37,470 nt of DNA from Gammaproteobacteria bacterium (GCA_029287435.1 JARFRD010000002.1:1-37470), one strand, 5' to 3'; shown: positions 17,761 through 28,797, counted from the stretch's first letter. Translations and numbers: made by a program. Notes: generated by a model not told the origin, from the letters alone.

Positions 17761-18972
17761 ATGAAAAATCTCATTACGTCGTTTACACCGATCAAAACCT
17801 GTATCGGTGGATTCCTGCTTTTCGGCCTGTTGATGGTCTCATCCGCAAGCGCGAGCGAGGAAATTGAGGATTACAGGCATTACGAACAAAAACTCGAAAA
17901 GCTGCATAAAAGCATCGATAAGGTAAAAAAACACCTGAAAACCACGCGATACAAGCGTGGAAATGTCGTTACCGACCTGAAAAAACTCGAGGGGGAGATC
18001 AGTAAAAATGCCCTTGCATTGCAAAGCACCGAAGCCCGGATCAAATCACTGAATCAGGACATATCCAGGCAAAAAAGTGAATTGAACAAGGTCAATGCAA
18101 AACTGAAACTGCAGCGGGAACAGCTCGGTGGCCAGATACGTGCGGCCTATGCCGTCGGCAACCAGGAACAGATAAAAATGCTGCTGAACCAGCAACAACC
18201 GGCGGAAATGGGGCGGGTGATGGTGTACTTTGACTACCTTAACCGCGCCCGGCAGGAACAAATTGCGCTATTTATAGAAAATATTGAACAAAAACAACGT
18301 ATTGAGGCGAGTCTTAACGCGGCATTGTCAGACCAGGAAAAGTCTCTGACGAGGCGAAAGAAACAGAAACGCTCTCTCGATGCACAGCGACTCAAGCGCA
18401 ACCAGCTGCTGGCGCGACTTAACCGTGAAATCAACAACCAGGAGAAAAACCTCTCCGAACTGGAGGTCAGCCGGGGTCGTATCGAAAATCTGTTGATGTC
18501 CCTTGGCGAGCTACTCGCCGATATTCCGCAGGGACCATCAGCCGCTCGCCCGTTCAAGCAACAGAAAGGCAAATTGCCGTGGCCCGCCAAGGGCCCGTTT
18601 CTGGCTCGGTTTGGCCAGTCGCGTAACCAGGGTGACCTGAAATGGAATGGCGTCCTCATCGGTGCCGAATATGGCAGCCCGGTCCGGGCGGTGAGTCGCG
18701 GTCGTGTGGCGTTTGCTGACTGGTTGCAGGGCTTCGGCTTTATCACCATCATCGACCACGGTGACGGCTACATGAGCCTGTATGGACATAACGAGTCGCT
18801 GTTCAAACAGCCCGGTGACTGGGTCAATGCCGGTGATGTTATCGCCACCACCGGCGACAGCGGTGGACAGCCGCTTCCCGGCGTATATTTCGAAATACGC
18901 TCGCGTGGCAAGCCGGTCAATCCCAAGAAATGGTGCTCAAAATCGGCAAAATATGCCGCCAGCACTCAATAA
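17761..18972 (+). CDS. envC: EnvC-like murein hydrolase activator (coiled coil plus degenerate LytM/M23)
   Basis: Signal peptide, long coiled coil, C-terminal GSPVRAVSRGRVAFADWLQGFGFITIIDHGDGYMSLYGHNESL...PGVYFEIRSRGKPVNPKKW; catalytic His residues not all retained. Confidence 0.9.
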   Translation: MKNLITSFTPIKTCIGGFLLFGLLMVSSASASEEIEDYRHYEQKLEKLHKSIDKVKKHLKTTRYKRGNVVTDLKKLEGEISKNALALQSTEARIKSLNQDISRQKSELNKVNAKLKLQREQLGGQIRAAYAVGNQEQIKMLLNQQQPAEMGRVMVYFDYLNRARQEQIALFIENIEQKQRIEASLNAALSDQEKSLTRRKKQKRSLDAQRLKRNQLLARLNREINNQEKNLSELEVSRGRIENLLMSLGELLADIPQGPSAARPFKQQKGKLPWPAKGPFLARFGQSRNQGDLKWNGVLIGAEYGSPVRAVSRGRVAFADWLQGFGFITIIDHGDGYMSLYGHNESLFKQPGDWVNAGDVIATTGDSGGQPLPGVYFEIRSRGKPVNPKKWCSKSAKYAASTQ

Positions 18973-19094
18973 TACGCTCATCGGGAACAAGGGCACATTC
19001 TGTGACTCTATAATATAATGATTCAGTCGACTTCGATTTTCGATCCAAGTGGACTATAGTATTGATGTACGGCCCTGACGGCCTGGAGAGCTAC

Positions 19095-20417
19095 ATGAGC
19101 AAACAATTCAAGACCACGCTGGTACTGGTCTTCGGCATATTCCTCGGAGTATGCGCGTCATTAACGAGCAACGTGCTGGCCAATAAAGAAGAGGCCAAAG
19201 GCCTGCCACTTGATCAGTTACGTAATTTTTCAGATATTTTTTCACGTATCAAATCCGACTACGTTGAAGATGTAACCGACGAAGCCTTACTGGAACATGC
19301 CATCCGCGGCATGTTGTCTGGTCTCGATCCGCACTCAACCTACCTGAATGCCGACGAATACAACGAACTTCGCATCGGCACTTCCGGTGAATTTGGCGGC
19401 CTGGGTATACAGGTCGGTATGGAAGATGGCTTCGTCAAGGTTATCTCGCCGATTGATGATACGCCGGCCTATAAAGCCGGTCTTGAATCGGGTGACCTGA
19501 TTATTCGCCTGGATGACAAAACCGTGAAGGGCATGACCCTGAATGAAGCAGTGAAAGTCATGCGCGGCAAACCCGGCACTGACATTGAGCTTACCGTGGT
19601 TCGCGACGGTGAAGACAAGCCGCTTAAATTCGTTGTGACGCGAGACATTATCAAGGTTAAAAGCGTCAAGAACCGTATGCTGGATCCAGGCTATGGTTAC
19701 ATACGTATCAGCAACTTCCAGTCAAAAACCGCGCCGCAGCTGCTGGACGCCATCAACAAGCTGAAAGAAGAGAACAAGGCCGAATTGAAAGGGCTTATCC
19801 TCGACCTGCGTAATAACCCGGGTGGCGTGCTCAATGCAGCTGCCGAAGTGTCAGACATGTTTATCGACAAGGGCAAACTGGTTTACACAGAAGGGCGCAT
19901 TGATAACTCACACTATGAATACAATGCCAAGCCAGGCGATGTTCTTGATGGCGCACCCGTCGTTGTCCTGATTAATGGTGGCTCTGCATCTGCTTCGGAA
20001 ATCGTTGCCGGTGCCTTGCAGGATCATAAACGTGCCATCGTTATGGGCAGCAAGTCTTTCGGTAAAGGCTCGGTACAGACCATCCAGGAACTCAGAAGCG
20101 GCGGTGCTGTTAAGATAACAACAGCGCGTTACTTTACACCGGCTGGTCGCTCAATACAGGGCGAGGGCATTACACCGGATATCATTCTTGATAAGTACAC
20201 GGTCACATCAGCTGATGACGATTCTATAACACGCATCAAGGAATCTGACCTGAATAATCACATCAGTAATCCAACCAAATCCGATGAGGCTATCAAGAAT
20301 GCTGAAGATGAATCGGACGAGGCCAAGAAGAACGGTAAAGTACTGGCGACAGAAGACTACCAGCTGCACGAAGCACTGCTATTGCTCAAAGGTCTGAGTC
20401 TCTACAATCGATCCTGA
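19095..20417 (+). CDS. ctpA: Carboxyl-terminal processing protease (S41)
   Basis: PDZ domain GGLGIQVGMEDGFVKV, catalytic GGSASASEIVAGALQDHKRAIVMGSKSFGKGSVQ. Start moved to 19095, where GGAG precedes ATGAGCAAACAA. Confidence 0.94.
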   Translation: MSKQFKTTLVLVFGIFLGVCASLTSNVLANKEEAKGLPLDQLRNFSDIFSRIKSDYVEDVTDEALLEHAIRGMLSGLDPHSTYLNADEYNELRIGTSGEFGGLGIQVGMEDGFVKVISPIDDTPAYKAGLESGDLIIRLDDKTVKGMTLNEAVKVMRGKPGTDIELTVVRDGEDKPLKFVVTRDIIKVKSVKNRMLDPGYGYIRISNFQSKTAPQLLDAINKLKEENKAELKGLILDLRNNPGGVLNAAAEVSDMFIDKGKLVYTEGRIDNSHYEYNAKPGDVLDGAPVVVLINGGSASASEIVAGALQDHKRAIVMGSKSFGKGSVQTIQELRSGGAVKITTARYFTPAGRSIQGEGITPDIILDKYTVTSADDDSITRIKESDLNNHISNPTKSDEAIKNAEDESDEAKKNGKVLATEDYQLHEALLLLKGLSLYNRS

Positions 20418-20431
20418 GTAACCGGTAAGGC

Positions 20432-21238
20432 ATGACAGGGCCGAGATCAACAAGGCGATCAGTTATTTTATATTTACTGGTCGCCTTTTTTATTGCCCAG
20501 CCACAGGCACTTGCTGAGAAATACGCCAGCATCATCATAGACGACCTCGGCAACAGCCTGATAAGTGGCGAACAGGTTCTTGAAATCGATGCACCTGTTA
20601 CCATAGCTATACTACCTCACACCCGCTTTGCCAGGTCGCTGGCGGAACAGGCGCATCAGCAGGGCAATGAGGTCATGTTGCACTTGCCTCTGCAATCTGT
20701 GGAACACCATTCACCAACCGCGGGTACGTTAACGCTGCACATGACCAAGTCACAGTTTCTTTCCCAGCTTGATGCGAACCTCGGCTCTATTCCACACATC
20801 AAGGGAGTCAACAACCATATGGGCAGCCTGTTGACACAACATCCCGGTCATATGGACTGGCTCATGGCCGAGTTATCCCGACGCAACAACCTGTACTTCG
20901 TTGATAGCCGAACGACGCGTAAATCGATAGCAAGCCAGTTTGCAGAGAAGCACGCAATTCCACATATGCCTCGTGACATATTTCTTGACCCGGATTTCCG
21001 TATCGATACGATTAGCAGACAATTTGAACGTTTTGTGCAACGCGCCAATGAGTCCGGGTTTGCCATTGCGATTGCTCATCCGCATCCACTGACGCTGCAA
21101 TTTATCCAGGACAACCTGAAACAGTTAGAAGACAATAATATCAAGCTGGTTGCCGTGTCGGAGCTGATCAATAAAAAACAAACTAGAGAGAACATGAACA
21201 ATGTCGCGAGTACTGGTACCTCTGGCCCAGGGCTGTGA
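20432..21238 (+). CDS. yibQ: Divergent polysaccharide deacetylase family protein (YibQ-like)
   Basis: ASIIIDDLGNSLISGEQVLEIDAPVTIAILPHTRFA, GVNNHMGSLLT, YFVDSRTT, AIAHPHP. Confidence 0.9.
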   Translation: MTGPRSTRRSVILYLLVAFFIAQPQALAEKYASIIIDDLGNSLISGEQVLEIDAPVTIAILPHTRFARSLAEQAHQQGNEVMLHLPLQSVEHHSPTAGTLTLHMTKSQFLSQLDANLGSIPHIKGVNNHMGSLLTQHPGHMDWLMAELSRRNNLYFVDSRTTRKSIASQFAEKHAIPHMPRDIFLDPDFRIDTISRQFERFVQRANESGFAIAIAHPHPLTLQFIQDNLKQLEDNNIKLVAVSELINKKQTRENMNNVASTGTSGPGL

Positions 21239-21749
21239 AGAACTCGAAGCCATCACCATAACCGATCTGCTGGTACGCGCCGGCGTTGATGTCACCACGG
21301 CAGGATTAGACAACCAGCCGGTAAAAGCATCTCGCGGCACAACGCTTATCCCGGACACCACGATCGAAGCTGTAAGTGATGAGCTGTTCGATCTCATTGT
21401 ATTACCCGGCGGTTTACCGGGTGCCGACCACCTGCGTGATAATCAAAACATACAAAAACTGTTAAAAAATCATGCTGCAGAAGGAAAATATATCGGAGCC
21501 ATCTGTGCCGCACCCAAGGCCCTGGCACAGGCCGGTTTACTCGAAGGCAAAAAGGCCACCGGCTACCCGGGTGTGCTCGCTGCACTGGGTGATTCCGATA
21601 TCGCGGTTTCTGACGCTGCCATCGAGATTGACGACAAAATCGTGACCTCGCGCGGCCCCGGCACTGCGATGGATTTTACCCTGACACTGATCGAGCTCCT
21701 CGAAGGCCATGCCAGGCGCGACGAAGTAGAGCAACAGCTCGTGCGCTAG
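21201..21749 (+). CDS. yajL: DJ-1/YajL family protein
   Basis: MSRVLVPLAQGCEELEAITITDLLVRAGVDVTTAG, nucleophile elbow IGAICAAPKAL, SRGPGTAMDFTLTLIELL. Confidence 0.92.
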   Translation: MSRVLVPLAQGCEELEAITITDLLVRAGVDVTTAGLDNQPVKASRGTTLIPDTTIEAVSDELFDLIVLPGGLPGADHLRDNQNIQKLLKNHAAEGKYIGAICAAPKALAQAGLLEGKKATGYPGVLAALGDSDIAVSDAAIEIDDKIVTSRGPGTAMDFTLTLIELLEGHARRDEVEQQLVR

Positions 21750-21852
21750 GCCAATTATGACCAGAAAAACCACACAAAAAATAACCTATTTATCCCAGCC
21801 CCGTTTATATATAATACCCGACTAATTTACTAGGTTATTATGGAGCCTGAAT

Positions 21853-22188
21853 ATGCAAGCAGAGGTCAATGGCCAGATTATTCAACTCAGCGAAGCTGGC
21901 TGGCTGGAAAATCTCGACGAGTGGAGCGAAGAACTTGCCGTCGAAATCGCTAAAAACGAGAAAATTGATGAACTCACCCAGGAGCACTGGGATATCATCA
22001 ATGAAGCACGCGAATACTTCATCGATAATGGGGCCGTATGTGAGCCTCGTGCGTTTTCAAAGATTATGAAGAAAAAGTACGGTAAAGACCGCAGTGATCA
22101 GAAATACATCTACTCACTGTTTCCAACGGGTTTGATTAAGTGCGCGAACAAGATCGCCGGCTTACCCCGTCCTAAAGGATGCAGTTAA
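21853..22188 (+). CDS. TusE/DsrC/DsvC family sulfurtransferase-like protein
   Basis: EAGWLENLDEWSEELAVEIAKNEKIDELTQEHWDIINEAREYF and C-terminal GLPRPKGCS with penultimate Cys. Confidence 0.92.
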   Translation: MQAEVNGQIIQLSEAGWLENLDEWSEELAVEIAKNEKIDELTQEHWDIINEAREYFIDNGAVCEPRAFSKIMKKKYGKDRSDQKYIYSLFPTGLIKCANKIAGLPRPKGCS

Positions 22189-22222
22189 TCGGAACAAGGC
22201 TGCTTTTTTTATTGAGAACAGG

Positions 22223-22247
22223 GAAGGGCTGCTAATAGCAGCCCTTC
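22223..22247 (+). terminator. Hairpin terminator candidate downstream of the TusE/DsrC gene
   Basis: Perfect 11-bp stem GAAGGGCTGCT-AAT-AGCAGCCCTTC followed by TTT. Confidence 0.6.
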
Positions 22248-22301
22248 TTTCATACGGCGCTGTTACAAATCAGCTGCCAGGTTGAATGCCACAATTCAAA
22301 T

Positions 22302-23009
22302 CTAGGTATTATCTGTATTCTGGTAGCGTACGGCTTCTACGTGCATACACAGGCTCAGATCATCACTGACCATCGGTGCCATGCTGATAATGCCGAATTC
22401 AGAACGACGAATCTTTGTTGAAGCCTTTACATATATACGCTGGCTAGATTCCCCTGGTTCCTCATCCAGCTCCTCCATGACGACATGGAAGCCAACCTGT
22501 TTAGTAACATCGCGAATGGTCAGATCGCCAACCAGTACCGCTTCCTTTTCATTCAACCAGTAAAAGCCACGACTCACAAACAACATCTCGGGATAATGTT
22601 CACTATCAAGAAACGACTCACTTTCCAGTAATGAGCGGATCAGCTGGCCCGGGACTTCCATGCTCTCGGTTTCGACGACCATCATTGCCTGTCCGGAAAC
22701 ACCTTTCTTGTTGGGCTCAATGGTAAAACCACCTTTAAATTCCTTGAAATTACCCTCTATCAACCCAAGCGGTGTATCAATACAAAAGCCCATACGTGAA
22801 GAGACTGCTTCTATCTGGTACAACTGTCCCTTACTGGCGGCATCAAGCATGTGCTGAAACATATCGGCATCGACTTTTCCATTCGCAAACGGTGCACATA
22901 CATCGGTGCTGCTGTCTTCTTGCATAACCACTTCTTCTGCAATCGACAACAGCGGACTGATTATCAGCGCGGATACCAATGCCCATAGAATTACGTTTTT
23001 ACTAAACAT
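22302..23009 (-). CDS. YceI-family secreted protein (paralog A)
   Basis: Signal peptide; LIEGNFKEFKGGFTIEP...LDSEHYPEMLFVSRGFYW...VLVGDLTIRDVTKQVGFHV...KIRRSEFGI typical of the YceI lipocalin-like fold. Confidence 0.87.
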   Translation of the reverse strand: MFSKNVILWALVSALIISPLLSIAEEVVMQEDSSTDVCAPFANGKVDADMFQHMLDAASKGQLYQIEAVSSRMGFCIDTPLGLIEGNFKEFKGGFTIEPNKKGVSGQAMMVVETESMEVPGQLIRSLLESESFLDSEHYPEMLFVSRGFYWLNEKEAVLVGDLTIRDVTKQVGFHVVMEELDEEPGESSQRIYVKASTKIRRSEFGIISMAPMVSDDLSLCMHVEAVRYQNTDNT

Positions 23010-23019
23010 TGCTGTTTCC

Positions 23020-23625
23020 CTACCTGGTACTGAACATCATCTGTTCCATTGCATAAGCTTCAGAAGCTTTATCTGTTCTGGCCTGCATGGCTACACAAAA
23101 GTTCAAACCACCATCATGTTTTGATTCTGCTGAAGTATCGGAAGACGAAGCCGGTCTCAAGGACAGGGTACCAATCAGCTGGATCTCACCTTTTAGTCCT
23201 GTTGTGACAGTACTTTCAGACATATCTACATCAAGAATGACATCCTGACTCATGTCTTTGAACTTTAAAACGCCCGGTAACATACGGGTGTTACGATCAA
23301 GAGTGTTTTGCGTAAAGTTAAATGTTAACGATGACAGCTGCTCTGCATAGTGCTCATGCATTAATGGCGAGGCATTGCTGTTGGCATTATCCGGAGAGTA
23401 GTTTCTCCACAAAGTTATACCTTTCTCAGCATCAAGAAATACAGCGTCTGTATTACCCTCAGCATCTTGCTGGCAAAATCCCGTCATTACGGTCTCTGGA
23501 ACAATTTGATACTGATCGTTATCAGCATGCTTTTCCTGACCAGATACCACTGAAGCAGCCAGTAGCGCCAGTAAAGAAAAGCTGGCGGAAGTAATATTTA
23601 CAAATGTGCGCATCCTGCACCTCAC
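23020..23625 (-). CDS. Secreted protein, divergent YceI-like candidate (B)
   Basis: Signal peptide; LSSLTFNFTQNTLDRNTRMLPGVLKFKDMSQDVILDVDM...GLKGEIQLIGTLSLRP; lies between two YceI paralogs and keeps GFC and FCVAMQA cysteine contexts. Confidence 0.5.
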   Translation of the reverse strand: MRCRMRTFVNITSASFSLLALLAASVVSGQEKHADNDQYQIVPETVMTGFCQQDAEGNTDAVFLDAEKGITLWRNYSPDNANSNASPLMHEHYAEQLSSLTFNFTQNTLDRNTRMLPGVLKFKDMSQDVILDVDMSESTVTTGLKGEIQLIGTLSLRPASSSDTSAESKHDGGLNFCVAMQARTDKASEAYAMEQMMFSTR

Positions 23626-23692
23626 AAATTAGTTTCTACTAATATACTTATAGTATAAATTGCTTACTATTTTTTGAACATTTTGTGAATAT

Positions 23693-24376
23693 TTATGCGC
23701 TGTAACGGACAGCTTCAACTTGCATACACAAGCTGATATCGTCGCTAACCACACTCGACATACTGATGATGCCGAAAGCAGCACGACTGATACGGGTCGA
23801 TGCCTTTACCTGTACCAACTGCCCGTCCTGGCCAATCTCGCTTTCCTGTTCGATCATTTCGACATGGAAACCGACGGTTCGAGTGACATCGCGAATAGTC
23901 AGGTCTCCGACCAGAACGGCTTCGTTTTCATTAACCCAGTAAAAGCCTTTGCTGACAAACAGCATTTCCGGAAAATGCTCACTATCCAGGAAGGATTCAC
24001 CCTCAAGCATGTTGCGAACAAATGAATTTGAAACATCGACACTACCGGTTTCAACCCTGAATAAGGCCTTGCCCTGGTTATCACCGGCCTGCTGCTCCAT
24101 GGTAAAACCACCCTGGAACTGCTTGAAGTCACCTTCAATCAGGCCAATAGGGCTATCGATACAAAAACCAATACGGGATGTGTCAGACTGAATCTGGTAA
24201 AGCTGCCCCTTTGAAGCAGCATCCAGCATGTGTTGTACAACAGCAGAATCCACCTTGCCACCCTGAAAAGGTGAGCAAACATCTGCATTGCTAGAGGCAT
24301 TTGCAGGCACTACCATACCGACCAAAACGAGGCCGGCAAGTGTATGTCTGAATTTGTTGAGTATGCTTAAAATCAT
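23693..24376 (-). CDS. YceI-family secreted protein (paralog C)
   Basis: LIEGDFKQFQGGFTMEQ...FLDSEHFPEMLFVSKGFYW...VLVGDLTIRDVTRTVGFHVEM; strongly similar to paralog A. Confidence 0.87.
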   Translation of the reverse strand: MILSILNKFRHTLAGLVLVGMVVPANASSNADVCSPFQGGKVDSAVVQHMLDAASKGQLYQIQSDTSRIGFCIDSPIGLIEGDFKQFQGGFTMEQQAGDNQGKALFRVETGSVDVSNSFVRNMLEGESFLDSEHFPEMLFVSKGFYWVNENEAVLVGDLTIRDVTRTVGFHVEMIEQESEIGQDGQLVQVKASTRISRAAFGIISMSSVVSDDISLCMQVEAVRYSA

Positions 24377-24568
24377 AATAAATCATTAAACATGAATATA
24401 AGAAAATTCTAATATATTATGCTGTTGTTGTCAAGATTTCTTATGTTTTCAGTTTAGGAAAGGCTCTTAACTTATTGATTAAATGATAATTATTCTCGAG
24501 CGCGAATTAAATCGCGGTGGCTGATTGCGCGGCTATGCATGCGATTCACTGATACCGGTGCGCTCTAA

Positions 24569-24588
24569 TTATCCACAACATATCCACA
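24569..24588 (+). promoter_or_regulatory. Tandem DnaA-box-like sequences TTATCCACA and ATATCCACA
   Basis: TTATCCACA at 24569-24577 (exact consensus) and ATATCCACA at 24580-24588 (8/9), same orientation, 11 bp apart, intergenic. Confidence 0.5.
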
Positions 24589-24627
24589 ACACGTGAATCT
24601 GTACTGACTCACCTAAGTGATTGATAT

Positions 24628-25986
24628 TTAACCTTTAGTTGGCCGCTTCCAGCCTTTAACGGTTTTCTGCTGGGTGCGGCTCAGGGTCAATTCGTTGTCT
24701 TCTGTATCCCTGGTAATGGTTGATCCTGCACCGACAGTCGCATTTTTGCCAACTGTGACCGGTGCAACCAGTTGCGTATCTGAGCCAATGAAGGCGCCAT
24801 CCTTGATTACGGTTTTATGCTTGTTGGCCCCGTCATAATTACAGGTGATGGTGCCAGCCCCGATATTCACATTACTGCCGATTTCGGAATCACCCAGGTA
24901 AGTCAGGTGGTTGGCCTTACTGCCAGTACCGAGTTCGGTGTTTTTTACCTCAACGAAATTACCGACCTTGCTGTTTTGTTTCAGCGTAGTTCCGGGGCGT
25001 AAACGCGCGAATGGTCCAACATCAACGTTGTCGTCGATAACAGCGTTTTCAATGATGGAGTAGGGACTAATCACACAGCCATCAGCAATTCGGCTGTTAC
25101 TAATGACACAACCGGCACCGATGCTTACATTACTGCCGATATCAACCCTGCCTTCAAATAGACAGTTAACGTCTATGGTTGAATCGCTGCCAATGTTAAG
25201 CTCACCGCGAACATCAACGCGTGATGGATCAATTACGGTAACGCCATTTTTCATAATGTTTTCGATGATTTCACGCTGCTTGATCCGCTCCAGTCTCGCC
25301 AGCTGTACGCGATCATTCACGCCTTCAACTTCGTACGAGTTGTCTGGCTGAGTTGTAATCACGCTGTTGCCGTCGTTAACAGCCATCTCGATGATATCCG
25401 TGAGGTAGTACTCACCCTGTGCATTATTGTTGTCGATCTTGCTCAGGCACTCATTGAGATAACCCGCCCGAACCGCAAGAATACCGGTATTAACTTCGTT
25501 AACCTGCAACTGTTCTGCTGTCGCATCCTTATGCTCGACGATGGCAATAACCCGGCCTTCGTCTCTGATGATCCTGCCATAACCGGCTGGATCCTCCAGG
25601 TTGACGGTCAACAGGGAAATATCATCATCAGCAACATGATTAATCAGTTGCCGCAGCGTCTCCGATTTAATCAGCGGCACATCGCCATAGAGAATCAGCA
25701 CAATTTCGTCGGGCTCCAGCCCCGGACTTGCCTGCTGCACGGCATGTGCAGTGCCCAGTTGCTGTTCCTGTAGCACCCATTCAACATCGAAGTCCTGGCA
25801 ATAATCTCGCAAATGTTCACCGCCATGCCCAAATACGATATGGACATCCGCAGCCCCCAGATCAAGACTGCGTTCGTAGACATGCTCGAGCATGGGCTTG
25901 CCCGCGATGGGGTGCATCACTTTTGGCAGGGCGCTTTTCATGCGTGTACCCTGGCCGGCCGCGAGGATGATGACACTTAGTTTCAT
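24628..25986 (-). CDS. glmU: Bifunctional UDP-N-acetylglucosamine pyrophosphorylase / glucosamine-1-phosphate N-acetyltransferase
   Basis: LSVIILAAGQGTRMKSALPKVMHPIAGKPM, LbH repeats, GSDTQLVAPVTVGKNATVGAGSTIT. Second Met (25986) preferred because AAGGGA (minus strand, 25993-25998) abuts the first Met. Confidence 0.97.
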   Translation of the reverse strand: MKLSVIILAAGQGTRMKSALPKVMHPIAGKPMLEHVYERSLDLGAADVHIVFGHGGEHLRDYCQDFDVEWVLQEQQLGTAHAVQQASPGLEPDEIVLILYGDVPLIKSETLRQLINHVADDDISLLTVNLEDPAGYGRIIRDEGRVIAIVEHKDATAEQLQVNEVNTGILAVRAGYLNECLSKIDNNNAQGEYYLTDIIEMAVNDGNSVITTQPDNSYEVEGVNDRVQLARLERIKQREIIENIMKNGVTVIDPSRVDVRGELNIGSDSTIDVNCLFEGRVDIGSNVSIGAGCVISNSRIADGCVISPYSIIENAVIDDNVDVGPFARLRPGTTLKQNSKVGNFVEVKNTELGTGSKANHLTYLGDSEIGSNVNIGAGTITCNYDGANKHKTVIKDGAFIGSDTQLVAPVTVGKNATVGAGSTITRDTEDNELTLSRTQQKTVKGWKRPTKG

Positions 25987-26003
25987 GGACATTCCCTTAA
26001 CGT

Positions 26004-26030
26004 AAAAAAGGCCGGTAAATACCGGCCTTT
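26004..26030 (-). terminator. Rho-independent terminator after atpC
   Basis: On the minus strand AAAGGCCGGT-ATTT-ACCGGCCTTTTTT: 10-bp GC-rich stem, 4-nt loop, T tract. Confidence 0.85.
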
Positions 26031-26069
26031 CGATTTTAGCTCAATCGCTGTGTTGTTACCCTGATGGCG

Positions 26070-26489
26070 CTATTTTCTTTTACGTAGCTTTTTGATGGTC
26101 TCGATCTTGGCAACGGCCTCAATCAACTCAGCCTTGGCCCTTGCATAATCGAGATCTGACTTCTTGTCTGCCATCGCAGCTTCAGCTCTTTCCTTGGCTT
26201 CCAGCGCTGCTGCTTCATCAATATCCGTAGCGCGAATGGCCGTATCAGAAAGTATGGTTACAACATGCGGCTGGATTTCAAGGATGCCACCATTCACAAA
26301 GAATGACTGTTCTTCACCATCTTGCAGTACTACTCTGACTTCACCCGGCTTCATCTTGGTCAACAAAGGCGCATGCCGCGGGTGAATACCTACCTCACCC
26401 ATCTCTGCAGGCGCATAGCACTCAGTAACAGTGCCCGAATAAATTTCGGTTTCTGCGCTAACAATATCAACATGCATAGTCATAGCCAT
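26070..26489 (-). CDS. atpC: F1 ATP synthase epsilon subunit
   Basis: [51 protein letters not shown]. Confidence 0.97.
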   Translation of the reverse strand: MAMTMHVDIVSAETEIYSGTVTECYAPAEMGEVGIHPRHAPLLTKMKPGEVRVVLQDGEEQSFFVNGGILEIQPHVVTILSDTAIRATDIDEAAALEAKERAEAAMADKKSDLDYARAKAELIEAVAKIETIKKLRKRK

Positions 26490-26509
26490 ATTATTTCACT
26501 CTTTATGCG

Positions 26510-28797
<2,288 letters not shown>

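Noticed and set aside
18234-18752. 172-aa minus-strand ORF
   Set aside because: Antisense to the envC coding sequence, Arg/Ser/Cys-rich, no recognisable domain.
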